Below, piece by piece: positions 28,382 to 38,300 of a DNA stretch of 64,000 nucleotides. Location: assembly GCA_937907425.1 (NCBI GenBank), contig CALCIE010000076.1, forward strand, positions 1-64,000, given 5' to 3'. Position numbers and translations under genes: made by a program. Under the pieces are notes generated by a model. The model was not told the origin of the DNA. It worked only from the letters and a program-made list of their open reading frames with translations, and did not search any database. Source of the stretch: ZC4RG42 sp003242425 (GTDB lineage Bacteria; Pseudomonadota; Gammaproteobacteria; Burkholderiales; SG8-39). Each line of letters opens with the position of its first letter. Position 1 is the stretch's first letter.

Positions 28382-30044
28382 GCGGGCGGAAATCCTCGCG
28401 CCGGCCGAGCCGCGGCGCTTCGTGTGTGGCGACGGTGCCGAGGAAGGCGTTGGCCCAGCAGTACACGTCCTCGGTGCGCACCACTCGGCGCAGGCGCTGC
28501 ATGCGCCGCTGCCGTTCGGCGAAGGGCATGTGCACCGCCTGGTGGATGCAGTCGGCCATGCCGGCGATGTCGTGCGGATTGATCAGCAGCGCGCCGCATT
28601 GCAGTTGCGCGGCGGCGCCGGCGAACTCGCTCAGGATCAGCACGCCGTTCTCCTTGATCTGGGCGGCGCAGTATTCCTTGGCGACGAGGTTCATGCCGTC
28701 CTTGAGCGAGGTGACGAGCGCGATGTCGGCGGCGAGGTAGTAGGCGACCAGATCCTCGAGCTCCAGCGAGTGGTACATGTAATGCACCGGTACCCAGCCG
28801 GAAGCGGTGAACTCGCCGTTGATCTCGCCCACACGCTGTTCCAGTTCCTGGCGCAGCCGGCGGTATTCCGGAATGTCGCTGCGGCTAGGCACCACGTGCT
28901 GCACCAGCGTGACCTTCTGATGCAGATCGGGATAGCGCCGCAGCGCATTGCGGAAGGCCTCCAGCTTGTTGATCAGCCCCTTGGTGTAATCGAGCCGGTC
29001 GACGCCGAGGATGATCTGGGTGTGCGAGAGATCGGCGCGCAGCACCGCAGCCTTGGCACGGACGTCGTCGCGCGCCGCCATGGTTGCGATCGCCTCGTAG
29101 TCGATGCCGATCGGGAACGCGCCGACGTGGACGGTGCGTGCTTGGCGCCCGAACGAAGCGTCGTCGAAGCTGTTGCGCGGCATCGGCACGACCATGCCGT
29201 AGTGGGCAGGCGATACCGCCGGCGGGTTCTGCGTGCGTCCTTCGCCGAATCTGGACTCGCCGCGCAGTTGCACCACCGGAGCGCGTGTTTCGCCCACTTT
29301 AGGCAGGGCGTCGGGCGTCACCGCCGGTTCGCACCACGTTTCGAGCACATCGTCGCGCAGGCGCAGGCGCATCATCGGGCCGCTGCCTTCGATGCGCACG
29401 TCGAACATCGCCTGAGCGCAGGCGAGGAAATTGTGCTGATCGCGCGCGGTCTGGAAGCCGAGCGCGTCGAAGGCGAGCAGGCTGCGCAGAATCTCGAAGC
29501 GCCACGGCAGCTTGAGGAACATCTCCAGCGGCGGGAAGGGGATGTGCAGGAAGAAGCCGGTACGTGCGCCGACTTCCAGGCGTTGCAGTTCGCGTGCGAG
29601 GCCCATCAGGTGGTAGTCGTGGACCCAGACGTAGTCGCCTTCGCGATATTCCTGGGCGACCACGGCGGCGAACTTGCGGTTGACGCGCCGGTAAATGGCC
29701 CAATACTCCGGATCGAAGTTGCAGCTGGTGAACAGATCGTGGAAGAGGGGCCAGATGATTTCGTTCGAGAAGCCGCAGTAAAAGCCCTGCACCTCCTCGG
29801 GACTGAGCATCACGGGCTTGCAGCGGTAGCCGTTGGCGACGGCGGCGAGGGCGTGTTCGGCCGCTTCCCGCGGGCACTCGGTGGTACCAGGCCAGCCGAT
29901 CCAGACGCCGCCGCAGCGTTTCAGCACCGGTTCCAGCGCACTGACCAGGCCGCCGCTGCTGGGCGCGGCTTCCCAGCGATCGTCTTCCCGCTGCGTCAGG
30001 GTGACAGGCAGGCGGTTGGAAACGATGAGGGTTCTCTTGGGCAT
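28368..30044 (-). CDS. otsA: Trehalose-6-phosphate synthase with an internal insertion
   Basis: OtsA joins UDP-glucose and glucose-6-phosphate. The 558-residue product begins MPKRTLIVSNRLPV, with GAGG about nine bases before the ATG. The frame is open upstream to 30272 without homology. Active-site segments are WVHDYHLMGLARELQ, HIPFPPLEMF, VDRLDYTKGLINKLEAF and LRDGMNLV-like TSLKDGMNLVAKEY. E. coli OtsA has 474 residues. The excess is mostly an insertion at about 215-303, between FLACAQAMF and the conserved VHVGAFPIGID. That extra segment is Pro/Arg-rich and of unknown role. A glucosylglycerol-phosphate synthase is an alternative, but otsB next door favours trehalose. Confidence 0.92.
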   Translation of the reverse strand: MPKRTLIVSNRLPVTLTQREDDRWEAAPSSGGLVSALEPVLKRCGGVWIGWPGTTECPREAAEHALAAVANGYRCKPVMLSPEEVQGFYCGFSNEIIWPLFHDLFTSCNFDPEYWAIYRRVNRKFAAVVAQEYREGDYVWVHDYHLMGLARELQRLEVGARTGFFLHIPFPPLEMFLKLPWRFEILRSLLAFDALGFQTARDQHNFLACAQAMFDVRIEGSGPMMRLRLRDDVLETWCEPAVTPDALPKVGETRAPVVQLRGESRFGEGRTQNPPAVSPAHYGMVVPMPRNSFDDASFGRQARTVHVGAFPIGIDYEAIATMAARDDVRAKAAVLRADLSHTQIILGVDRLDYTKGLINKLEAFRNALRRYPDLHQKVTLVQHVVPSRSDIPEYRRLRQELEQRVGEINGEFTASGWVPVHYMYHSLELEDLVAYYLAADIALVTSLKDGMNLVAKEYCAAQIKENGVLILSEFAGAAAQLQCGALLINPHDIAGMADCIHQAVHMPFAERQRRMQRLRRVVRTEDVYCWANAFLGTVATHEAPRLGRREDFRPHVGH

Positions 30045-30221
30045 GGTCTTATCCTCGTTGAGGAGGCCCTGCCCTCCGGCCATCCGGTCGCGACCGTTTG
30101 GGCGGGCGCTCCGATACTCGGTAAGTGCCGCCAAGTCATATGGGGATGGCGACAGGGTATCGCAAGTCGGTTGCTGCCTTTTTCGTTTTTGCACGGAATA
30201 GGCCCGAACCGACCCGCTTCT

Positions 30222-30239
30222 TGTAAGTGTATGCTTACA
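30222..30239. promoter_or_regulatory. Perfect dyad TGTAAG-N6-CTTACA, candidate operator
   Basis: The 18-bp site is a perfect 6+6 inverted repeat with a 6-base spacer, in the AT-richer part of the otsA-ccmE region. It is about 180 bases upstream of the otsA start on the minus strand. The symmetry suits a dimeric repressor such as a TetR-type protein. I cannot name the regulator. Confidence 0.45.
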
Positions 30240-30293
30240 TGCGGCGAGATGCCGATCTGTTGGGCGCGGCAAGCCAGCCCTTCCGGGGCTTAT

Positions 30294-30307
30294 TCGATCT
30301 AGATCAA
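30294..30307 (+). promoter_or_regulatory. FNR/Crp-type box upstream of ccmEFGHI
   Basis: TCGAT-CTAG-ATCAA matches the FNR consensus TTGAT-N4-ATCAA with one mismatch. Cytochrome c maturation genes are often induced by oxygen limitation, which makes this plausible. The box is 357 bases before ccmE, so it would imply a long leader. Confidence 0.4.
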
Positions 30308-30588
30308 GTCCGGCGGGATTGGTTCATGGAACCATTGGCCAGTGGAAAAGACATGCAAGTCCCTGAAGGCGCCTTCGTGAGCCTACGCGCCGAGGGGGAT
30401 CATCCGACGCGCGCCGCGATTTGTGTCGGTCCAAGACATGCGGCCGGCAACGGCGGGCGATGCGCAAGCCGCGTCCGCGGTCGCGTCGGGCAGGAAGATC
30501 CGACCGGGGCAGGTGCCTGGTGCTGCCTCCGCCCCGTGGCGCGTGCGCATGATGCGTCGCGAAGCCGGATCGGCAGGTGGTGTCGCGG

Positions 30589-30594
30589 TAGAAT
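30589..30594 (+). promoter_or_regulatory. Candidate -10 element upstream of ccmE
   Basis: TAGAAT in the context GGTAGAATGC lies 70 bases before ccmE, the same extended hexamer as before metC and the tRNA. No good -35 is seen. Confidence 0.35.
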
Positions 30595-30663
30595 GCATTC
30601 CCGTCCCGGCGCCGATTCGCGGCAGGCGTGGTCCACGCGCCGGGGATACGACAACGACCTCGC

Positions 30664-31116
30664 ATGAAACCCCGTCATAAACGCATTGCCCTGATCGTCA
30701 GCGGTCTTGCCGCGCTCGCCGTGGCCGTCGCACTGGTGCTGAACGCCTTCCAGAGCAACCTGGTGTTCTTCTTCAGCCCAAGTCAGGTGGTTGCCAAGGA
30801 AGCGCCGCTCGACAAAACCTTCCGCATCGGCGGTATGGTGGAAGAGGGCAGCCTCAAGCGGCTGCCCGACGGGCTCAGCGTGGAATTCAAGATCACGGAC
30901 ACGGCGCATTCCATTCCGGTGACCTACACCGGCATCCTTCCGGACCTGTTCAAAGAAGGCAAAGGCGCCGTGGTGCAAGGCAAACTCGGTCCGGACGGAC
31001 TGTTCCGGGCGACCGAAGTGCTCGCCAAGCACGACGAGAACTACATGCCGCCGGATGCCGCCCACGCGATCGAGCAGGCGCAGAAGGCCCAGCGGACGCT
31101 GCAAGGCGTGAACTGA
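30664..31116 (+). CDS. ccmE: Cytochrome c maturation heme chaperone CcmE
   Basis: CcmE binds heme covalently in the periplasm and hands it to CcmF/H. The 150-residue protein has one N-terminal membrane anchor (about 8-27), an OB-fold domain, and the heme-binding motif LAKHDENYMPP, with the heme-linked His123 and Tyr127. The ATG at 30664 gives the normal N-terminus MKPRHKR. First gene of the ccmEFGHI operon. Confidence 0.96.
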   Translation: MKPRHKRIALIVSGLAALAVAVALVLNAFQSNLVFFFSPSQVVAKEAPLDKTFRIGGMVEEGSLKRLPDGLSVEFKITDTAHSIPVTYTGILPDLFKEGKGAVVQGKLGPDGLFRATEVLAKHDENYMPPDAAHAIEQAQKAQRTLQGVN

Positions 31117-31147
31117 GCATGCGCCGCGCTCAGGAGGGCGTCCGCCC

Positions 31148-33118
31148 ATGATTCCCGAACTCGGCCATTTCGCTTTGATCCTTGCGCTCATGGTGGCGCT
31201 GGCGCAGGGCGTGCTTCCGCTTGTCGGCGCCGCGCGCGGCGTGCACGCGTGGATGACTCTCGCGCGGCCGGCGGCGCAGGCGCAGTTCGTCCTCGTCGCG
31301 TTCGCCTTCGGCTGCCTCGCGTGGTCGTTCGCGCAAAACGACTTTTCGGTGCTCAACGTCGCAGCCAACTCCAATTCGCAGTTGCCGCTGCACTACCGCA
31401 TCGCCGCGAGCTGGGGCTCGCACGAAGGCTCGCTGCTGCTGTGGGTGTTCATGCTCACCATGTGGACCTGCGCCGTGTCGCTGTTCTCGCGCCATCTGCC
31501 GCTGGAGATGATTTCGCGCGTCATCGGCGTGATGGGGCTGGTGAGCGTGGGTTTTCTGCTCTTCCTGCTGCTCACCTCCAATCCCTTCGAGCGGCTGCTG
31601 CCCGCGCCGCCGGACGGGCGCGATCTCAATCCGCTGCTGCAGGATCCGGGCATGGTGCTGCATCCGCCCATGCTCTACATGGGCTATGTGGGCTTCTCCG
31701 TGGCCTTCGCCTTCGCCATCGCCGCGCTGCTTGGCGGCAAGCTGGACGCGACGTGGGCGCGCTGGTCGCGTCCGTGGACGACGCTCGCGTGGTGCTTTCT
31801 CACCGTCGGCATCGCCATCGGCAGCTGGTGGGCCTATTACGAACTGGGCTGGGGCGGCTGGTGGTTCTGGGACCCGGTGGAAAACGCGTCCTTCATGCCC
31901 TGGCTCGTCGGCACCGCGCTGATCCATTCGCTCGCGGTGACGGAGAAGCGCGGCAGCTTCAAGGCCTGGACGGTGCTGCTCGCGATCCTCGCGTTCTCGC
32001 TCAGTCTGCTCGGCACCTTCCTCGTACGCTCGGGCGTGCTCACCTCGGTACACGCTTTCGCCACCGATCCGGCGCGCGGCGTGTTCATCCTGGCCTTCCT
32101 GGTCATCGTGATCGGCGCCTCGCTGGCGCTGTTCGCATGGCGTTCGCCCAAGGTCGGGCTGGGGGGGCGCTTCGACATGGTTTCGCGCGAATCGACGCTG
32201 CTCATGAACAACGTGCTGCTGCTCGTCGCCGCGGGCACGGTGCTGCTGGGCACGCTCTATCCGCTGTTCCTCGACGCGCTGGGGCTGGGCAAGATCTCCG
32301 TCGGGCCGCCGTACTTCGAAGCGGTGTTCGTGCCGCTGATGACGCCGGTGATCTTCCTCATGGGCGTCGGCCCGCTCGCGCGCTGGAAGAAGGCCGAGAT
32401 TCCCGATCTGGCGAAGCGGGTACGCTGGGCCGCCGCCGTGAGTATCGTGACTGCCCTCGTCGCGCCGCTTGCCGGCGGCGGATGGACGCCGATGGCGGCC
32501 TTCGGTTATCTGCTCGCGTTCTGGATCGTTGCGACCGCCGGCGTGAGCGTGAAGGAGCGCATCCGCAATTTCCGCGGCGGTCTGTGGGCGCGGCTCGCCG
32601 CGCAGCCGCGCGCGTACTGGGGCATGGTGCTCGCGCATCTGGGCGTCGCGGTGTTCATCGTCGGCGTGACCTCGGTGAAGAGCTTCGAGGTCGAACGCGA
32701 CGTGCGCATGCATCCGGGGGATACCGTCACGATCGGCGCATACGGCTTCCGCTTCGAGGGCGTGCGTGACTTGCAGGGCCCGAACTACACCGGCGTGGAA
32801 GGGATCGTCACGGTTAGCCGCGACGGCAAACCGTTCGAAGTGCTGCATCCGCAGAAGCGGCTCTACACCGTGCAGCAGATGCCCATGACCGAGGCGGCGA
32901 TCGACTCGGGCATCTTCGGCGACCTGTACGTGTCGCTGGGCGAGCCGATCGGCGACGGTTCCTGGGCGGTGCGCGTGTATCGCAAGCCTTTCGTCACCTG
33001 GATCTGGGGCGGCTGCGCGCTCATGGCGTTCGGCGGCTTCATCGCCCTGGCCGATCGCCGCTACCGGGTGCGCGTGCGCCGAACCGAACCGGCCGTGGCC
33101 GCGGCCGAGGCAGCATAG
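31148..33118 (+). CDS. ccmF: Heme lyase subunit CcmF
   Basis: CcmF is the large inner-membrane subunit of the heme ligation complex with CcmH and CcmI. The 656-residue protein has many hydrophobic helices and the WWD domain WGGWWFWDPVENASFMPWL near residue 235. It also carries conserved histidines, for example in SWGSHEGSLLLW and LHPPMLYMGYVG, as known for the family. CAGGAGGG precedes the ATG. Confidence 0.97.
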   Translation: MIPELGHFALILALMVALAQGVLPLVGAARGVHAWMTLARPAAQAQFVLVAFAFGCLAWSFAQNDFSVLNVAANSNSQLPLHYRIAASWGSHEGSLLLWVFMLTMWTCAVSLFSRHLPLEMISRVIGVMGLVSVGFLLFLLLTSNPFERLLPAPPDGRDLNPLLQDPGMVLHPPMLYMGYVGFSVAFAFAIAALLGGKLDATWARWSRPWTTLAWCFLTVGIAIGSWWAYYELGWGGWWFWDPVENASFMPWLVGTALIHSLAVTEKRGSFKAWTVLLAILAFSLSLLGTFLVRSGVLTSVHAFATDPARGVFILAFLVIVIGASLALFAWRSPKVGLGGRFDMVSRESTLLMNNVLLLVAAGTVLLGTLYPLFLDALGLGKISVGPPYFEAVFVPLMTPVIFLMGVGPLARWKKAEIPDLAKRVRWAAAVSIVTALVAPLAGGGWTPMAAFGYLLAFWIVATAGVSVKERIRNFRGGLWARLAAQPRAYWGMVLAHLGVAVFIVGVTSVKSFEVERDVRMHPGDTVTIGAYGFRFEGVRDLQGPNYTGVEGIVTVSRDGKPFEVLHPQKRLYTVQQMPMTEAAIDSGIFGDLYVSLGEPIGDGSWAVRVYRKPFVTWIWGGCALMAFGGFIALADRRYRVRVRRTEPAVAAAEAA

Positions 33119-33126
33119 GAACAACG

Positions 33127-33654
33127 ATGTCGCGTTATCTGCTTCCGCTGGGCGTTTTCATCGTCGTCGCCGGTTTCCTGTTCTACGGCCTCAACCTCAA
33201 CCCGCGCGAAGTGCCGAGCCCGCTCATCGGCAAGCCGGCGCCCGAATTCGCGTTGCCGGTCCTGCACCAGCCCGACAAGCGCTTCACCCCCAAGGACATG
33301 GCGGGCCAGGTGTGGCTGCTGAACGTCTGGGCGTCGTGGTGCGTGGCCTGCCGTGACGAACATCCGTTGCTGGTCGAGCTGGCCAAGCGCAAGCTCGTTC
33401 CGGTCGTGGGGCTCAACTACAAGGATCAGCCCGCCGATGCGCAGAAATGGCTGCAGCACTTCGGCGATCCCTATGTGACCTCCGTGTCCGATCTGGAGGG
33501 CAGGGTGGCCATCGACTTCGGCGTGTACGGCGTGCCGGAAACCTTCGTCATCGACCGCGCGGGCGTCATCCGCCACAAGCACATCGGTCCGCTGACGGAG
33601 GACGCGCTGAAGGAGCAAATCCTGCCGTTGGTGGAAAGGCTCTCGCGCGGATGA
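33127..33654 (+). CDS. ccmG: Thiol:disulfide interchange protein CcmG/DsbE
   Basis: CcmG keeps the apocytochrome CXXCH cysteines reduced. The 175-residue thioredoxin-fold protein has an N-terminal anchor (about 5-22) and the active site WCVAC (Cys72, Cys75), followed by YGVPETFVIDRAGVIRHKHIG, typical of DsbE. It follows ccmF by 8 bases and overlaps ccmH (ATGA). Confidence 0.96.
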   Translation: MSRYLLPLGVFIVVAGFLFYGLNLNPREVPSPLIGKPAPEFALPVLHQPDKRFTPKDMAGQVWLLNVWASWCVACRDEHPLLVELAKRKLVPVVGLNYKDQPADAQKWLQHFGDPYVTSVSDLEGRVAIDFGVYGVPETFVIDRAGVIRHKHIGPLTEDALKEQILPLVERLSRG

Positions 33655-34106
33655 AAACCCTGCTCGCGCTGCTTGCCGCTTGCATGATCGGCGTCGCGGC
33701 CGCCGACACGGGCGAGCCGTCCGAGGCCGACCGCCGCCTCGGCGCCATCGCCGCGGAACTGCGCTGCCTGGTGTGCCAGAACCAGACCATCGCCGATTCC
33801 AATGCCGATCTGGCGGTGGACCTGCGCAGGCAGATCCGCGAGCAGATCGAAGCCGGCCGCAGCGATCGCGAGATCATCGACTACATGGTGGCGCGTTACG
33901 GCGACTTCGTGCTCTACCGGCCGCCGTTCAAGACCACCACGCTGCTGCTGTGGCTCGGCCCGGCGCTGCTGCTGATCCTCGGTGTGGCGATGTTGCGCCG
34001 GACCCTGAAATCGCGCCGCGCGCAACCTGCCGACACGCCGCTGGACGAAGAAGCGCGTCGTCGCGCCGCGGCCCTGCTCACGGAAGAAGAACGGAAATCG
34101 CCTTGA
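33651..34106 (+). CDS. ccmH: Cytochrome c maturation protein CcmH
   Basis: CcmH is a membrane-anchored thiol oxidoreductase of the heme lyase complex. The 151-residue product has a signal peptide, the LRCLVCQN motif (Cys39, Cys42) and one C-terminal membrane helix (TTLLLWLGPALLLILGVAML). It overlaps ccmG by ATGA and ccmI by TTGA. Confidence 0.96.
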   Translation: MKTLLALLAACMIGVAAADTGEPSEADRRLGAIAAELRCLVCQNQTIADSNADLAVDLRRQIREQIEAGRSDREIIDYMVARYGDFVLYRPPFKTTTLLLWLGPALLLILGVAMLRRTLKSRRAQPADTPLDEEARRRAAALLTEEERKSP

Positions 34107-35314
34107 CCGCCTTTTACCTCGTCGCGGCCCTGCTTGCCCTGATCGCCGTCGCCTGGATCGCCGTGCCGCTCGTGCGCAGCGCTCGTGCGGCGCAGCCGCG
34201 CCGCGCCGCTGCCAACCTCGCCATTCTCAAGGATCAGCTCGCCGAACTGGAGGCGGATCTGCGCGCCGGTACCCTGTCGGCCGAACAGTACGAGCAGGCG
34301 AGGCTCGAGCTCGAACGCCGCGTGCTGGAAGAAGTCGCGCAGGAGCGTGAAACCGAGGTCCGCGGACATCCGGCCCTGGGCAGGGTGACCGCGATCGCGG
34401 TCGCGCTCGCCGTGCCGCTCGGTGCCGCGCTGCTCTACGCCCAGCTCGGCAACCCCGCCGCCATCGTGCAGCAGGCGGCCGAGCCGCCGCACGAATTCAC
34501 GCCCGAGCAGATTGAGCAGATGGTGGCGCAGCTCGCCGAGCGCATGCGCGCCAATCCCGAGGACCCGCGCGGCTGGGCGATCCTCGGCCGCACCTACTAC
34601 GTGATGCAGCGCTATCAGGAGGCCGCCGAGGCTTACGCGGAACTGGTGAAGCGCATTCCGCCCGATGCCGACGCGCTCGCCGATTACGCTGACGCGCTGG
34701 CGATGGCGCAGGGACGCAGCCTCGCCGGCAAGCCCATGGAAATCCTCCGGCAGGCGCTGGCCGTCGATCCCGATCATTGGAAGAGCCTCGCCATGGCGGG
34801 CACCGAAGCCTTCGAGCGCGGGGACTACCGCACCGCCATCGGCTATTGGGAACGCCTGCAGAAACAGGTGCCCGCCGATTCCGAAATCGGCCGGCAGGTC
34901 GCTGCAAGCCTCACTGAGGCGCGCCAGCGCGCCGGCCTGTCGCAAAGCGCGAAGGCGGAGCAGGCGGCGGGCGCCAGCGTGAGCGGCACGGTGCGTCTTG
35001 CGCCGGAAATCGCCGCCAAGGCCGATCCGGCCGATACCGTATTCGTCTACGCGCGGCCGGTCGACGGCACCATGATGCCGCTCGCAATCGTGCGCCTGCA
35101 GGTGAAGGATCTGCCCGCGACGTTCACGCTCGACGATACGCAGGCGATGACGCCGGGTGCGCGCCTGAGCCAGCACGCGCGCGTCGAGCTCGTTGCGCGC
35201 GTATCGAAGACGGGCAGCGCCACGGTGCAAAGCGGCGATCTCATCGCCGCGGCGCGCGAGGTGAAAGTGGGCAGCAGCGGGCTTTCGCTGGTGATCGATA
35301 CGCAGGTGCCTTGA
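34103..35314 (+). CDS. ccmI: Cytochrome c biogenesis protein CcmI
   Basis: CcmI presents apocytochrome c to the heme lyase. The 403-residue protein has two N-terminal membrane helices (about 4-22 and 93-112) separated by a coiled-coil-like loop. TPR repeats follow (about 145-290; WAILGRTYYVMQRYQEAAEAY), then a C-terminal periplasmic domain with VSGTVRLAPEIAAK and PLAIVRLQVKDLPATF. The start is a TTG overlapping the ccmH stop (TTGA), which is unusual but explained by coupling; no better start exists in frame. Confidence 0.93.
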   Translation: MTAFYLVAALLALIAVAWIAVPLVRSARAAQPRRAAANLAILKDQLAELEADLRAGTLSAEQYEQARLELERRVLEEVAQERETEVRGHPALGRVTAIAVALAVPLGAALLYAQLGNPAAIVQQAAEPPHEFTPEQIEQMVAQLAERMRANPEDPRGWAILGRTYYVMQRYQEAAEAYAELVKRIPPDADALADYADALAMAQGRSLAGKPMEILRQALAVDPDHWKSLAMAGTEAFERGDYRTAIGYWERLQKQVPADSEIGRQVAASLTEARQRAGLSQSAKAEQAAGASVSGTVRLAPEIAAKADPADTVFVYARPVDGTMMPLAIVRLQVKDLPATFTLDDTQAMTPGARLSQHARVELVARVSKTGSATVQSGDLIAAAREVKVGSSGLSLVIDTQVP

Positions 35315-35340
35315 AGCCCGTGCCCGACCCGCAACGCGGG

Positions 35341-35362
35341 CCGGGCGCTTCGCGCCCGGTTT
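35341..35362. terminator. Bidirectional-type terminator between ccmI and the autotransporter gene
   Basis: CCGGGCGC (35341-35348) and GCGCCCGG (35352-35359) form a perfect 8-bp stem with a TTC loop followed by TTT on the plus strand. It sits 26 bases after ccmI and overlaps the stop codon of the convergent autotransporter gene. Confidence 0.6.
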
Positions 35363-38300
35363 ACCAGACGTACTTCAAACCGGCCTGAACGGATTGCATG
35401 TCCTGATGCTTGCGCCAGCCGGCATCCAGTCCGCCGTAGAGCATCAGGTTGCGGCCGATGTTCGCTTCCAGCGCCAAGCCCAGGCTCAGGATGTCGCGCC
35501 CCAGTCGAGAGCCGCGCACGCTGAACGCGTCGAGCCCGCTCAGTTGCGCGTCCAGCGATGCGGCGCGATCGCCCAGTTCGCGTTCGTAGCGCACCGACAG
35601 GCTCGGCCGCAGTTGCGCGCTGCCGTGCCGAGCGGCTCCTGCGAGCCGCACGCCGAAGCCGAGGCGCTGCGAATCCACGTTTTCGCTTTCGACTGCCAGC
35701 GCCGCGGGAGAGCCCTTTTCGCGGAAGCCGGAAACATGCGTGCGTGCGATGCGCAGGCTGAGGCTCGGATCGATGGCAAGCTTCTTCGTGCCCAGGTGCC
35801 AGCCGAACTCGCCCCATAGCGAGAACGTGTGCGCGTCGATGTTCGCGCGCGCCTGGCTCGGGCCGCCGGCATCGATGTTGCGCTTGCTGTCGATATCATG
35901 GCCCGCATAGCTGAGCGAGGCCGAGCCGAACCAGCGTGCACTGTCGTAGCCGGCGTAGAGGCCGGCGTGCCAGGAATCCGTCTTGCCGTCGGCGTCGCGT
36001 CCGTCGCCGACGTCGGCGCGCGTGTGGGTGTGGCCGAGCGCGCCGCCGACGCGTACGCCCGAGCGCAGTAGCGTTTCCAGTCCCAGTTGCAGGCCGGTGC
36101 TGCCGGCGGAGAAGCCCGGGCCGTTGCCGTCGTCGTCGGCATCGCTGCGCGAACCGCTGAGCGACACCCATGCGGCCCATTGCTCCGGTGCGGAAGTTGC
36201 GGAGGCGCTGGTATCGGCTGCGTTCAACAGTTGAGCGAGGTTCGTGCCGCCGTAGGCGAGTTGCGCGGGACTGCCGGCCAGCGCGGACGGCGCGCCCTGA
36301 CCGAGCGAACGTGCATGCAGTTGCGCGTTGAAGCGGTTGGCGTCGTCGAGCGCGAGCGCTGGGAAGGCTGCGAGCGCGTCGCCGGAGAGCTGGTCGTAGT
36401 AGGCGCGCGCCTGCTCGGCGCTGGCGCCCGTGATCGCGGTGTAGATGCCCGCCAGCGCCGCGGGCGGTGTGACCACACCGCCGTCGAGCGAGCGGCTGAC
36501 GGCGCGCTGGTTGCGCGTCAGGGCGACGCTGCTCAGCACGGCGTCGTTGCGCGTCAGCGTGAGATAGACGTTGCCGGCGTCGCGATCCAGCGTGGGAACG
36601 AGAAAGGCGAAGTTCGACGTCACGTTGCTGTAGTTGCCGGTGATGCCGCCCGCGGCGGTGAGAATGGTGTAGGTGGTGCTGGCCGCATACGTCCCGGCCT
36701 CGGCCAGCACGCGCACGGTGCCGCCGTTCAGCGTGGCCGTCCCGGTGATGTCGAGCAGATCGCTTGCGCCGGCATCGTTCACTTCCACTTCATAGATCGA
36801 ACCGATTTCCGCGACGTAGTCGCCGTTGATGTTCAGCGTGCCGATGGAGTTGCCGGGCGCGACGACGGCGTTCGCGTTGGCCGTGACGGTGCCCACGGTG
36901 CCGCTGCCGCCGAGGGTCGCACCGCCATTGATGATCACGAAGGAGGAGAGCGCGCCGTCCACCACCAGACGGCCTTCCGCGAGATAGGTGCCGGCGGTGT
37001 GGGTGCCGACGCCGGTGAGCGTCAGCGTGCCGGTGCCGACTTTGCGCAGGCCGCCGCCGGCGCCGACCAAGTTGCCCGAGAAAGTCGTGTCGGTATTGAG
37101 CGTGCCTACGCTGAGGCCGCGGCCGGCGAAGTTGATCGTGCCGGCGCCTTCGATGGAACCGACTTCCACCATGCTGTTGTGGTTGGTGACGTCCACCGTG
37201 CCGCCCGCATTGACGATCAGGCGGGCGGTGCCGCCGGTGGAATCGTCGCGGAACGACGTCGTTGCGCCGTTGTTCGTCACGATGATCGATGAGCCGGCGC
37301 TCGACGTGTTGATGAAACCCAGTATGTTGTTGTTCTCGATCTGCGCGTTCGCCGCGGAGGCGCTGTCGCTGAACAGGACCCGGTCGGCGTTGGTGATGTC
37401 TGCGCTGCCGGCATCGGTGTTGTCTTGAAAGACCAGTAAACCGCTCGTGACGCTGATGGTGGCGCTGCCGGCCGTCGCATCCCCCTCGAAGTATGTGCCG
37501 AAGGCGCCTCCGCCCGTGATATCGATGAGGGCATTGTTTGCCGTCGCGTTATCGGTGAACCCCAGGATGCCGTCTTTGACGTCGTGGATCGAGTCGGCGG
37601 CCGAGGCGTTGTTGCGGAAGATGGTGGTGCCGCTCGCCTGGGTGGTGATGTGGGCGCCGTTCGCGTGGGCGTCGTCGTAGAAATCGACCGCGCCCTCGTT
37701 GACGATGGTGGCGCTGCCGGCATGCGAGCGCTCGAGGAAATTGACGGTGCCGCCGGCGTTGTTCTGGATGGTCGCGAGGCCCGCGTTGGTTTCAAAGTTG
37801 AAGTTGATCGTGCCGGCCGAGTTGTTGGTGATATCAGCCGTGCCGGCGCTGGAGTGCATCATGAAATTCAGCATGCCGAGGCCGTTGTTGAGAATGCGCG
37901 CCGTACCCGCGGTCGCGGTGTTGGCGAAGGTCAACTCGTCGTTGTTGCTGATGTTCACTGCACCGGTCACGGTGCCGGTATTGATGCGCAGATGTCCGGT
38001 CGTAGGATTGATGATGACGGTCTGCGTATCGGCCGAGTCGTTCTGAATGCCCGCTTCCAGGCCCAGATAATCGGTCACGAAAACGCTGTGTGGCATTGCG
38101 CCGGCATCGAAGCGCAGCAGATTGATCTGCCGCCAACTGTTGCTGGTCGAACTGCCGCCGCTCAGCGGACCGAACACCGCGACGTCACCCACGCCAGGTG
38201 CCGTGCCGCCCTGCCAGTTCGCGCCGTCGCTCCAGTTGCCGGGAAGGAGGGAAATCCACGGAACTTCGGCGCCGACCGCATGCGGCGCAGCAAAGGCGCT

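Larger units (their letters stand above)
30045..30663. other. Divergent control region of otsAB and ccmEFGHI
   Basis: No coding frame with normal codon use and a ribosome binding site is seen in these 619 bases. Small frames at 30227-30667 and 30423-30680 look like chance open frames. The region holds three regulatory candidates listed separately: a TGTAAG dyad, an FNR-like box and a TAGAAT -10. It also has a perfect dyad TGGTTC-ATG-GAACCA at 30320-30334. Confidence 0.55.

Noticed and set aside
30045..30272. N-terminal extension of otsA to 30272
   Set aside because: The added 76 residues lack homology, and a ribosome site precedes the ATG at 30044.
30227..30680. Small open frames in the otsA-ccmE region
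   Set aside because: No Shine-Dalgarno, random composition, and overlap with the regulatory sites and the start of ccmE.
37100..38000. CRISPR-like or tandem DNA repeats in the autotransporter gene
   Set aside because: The repetition is at protein level, is degenerate in DNA, and lies in one long coding frame.
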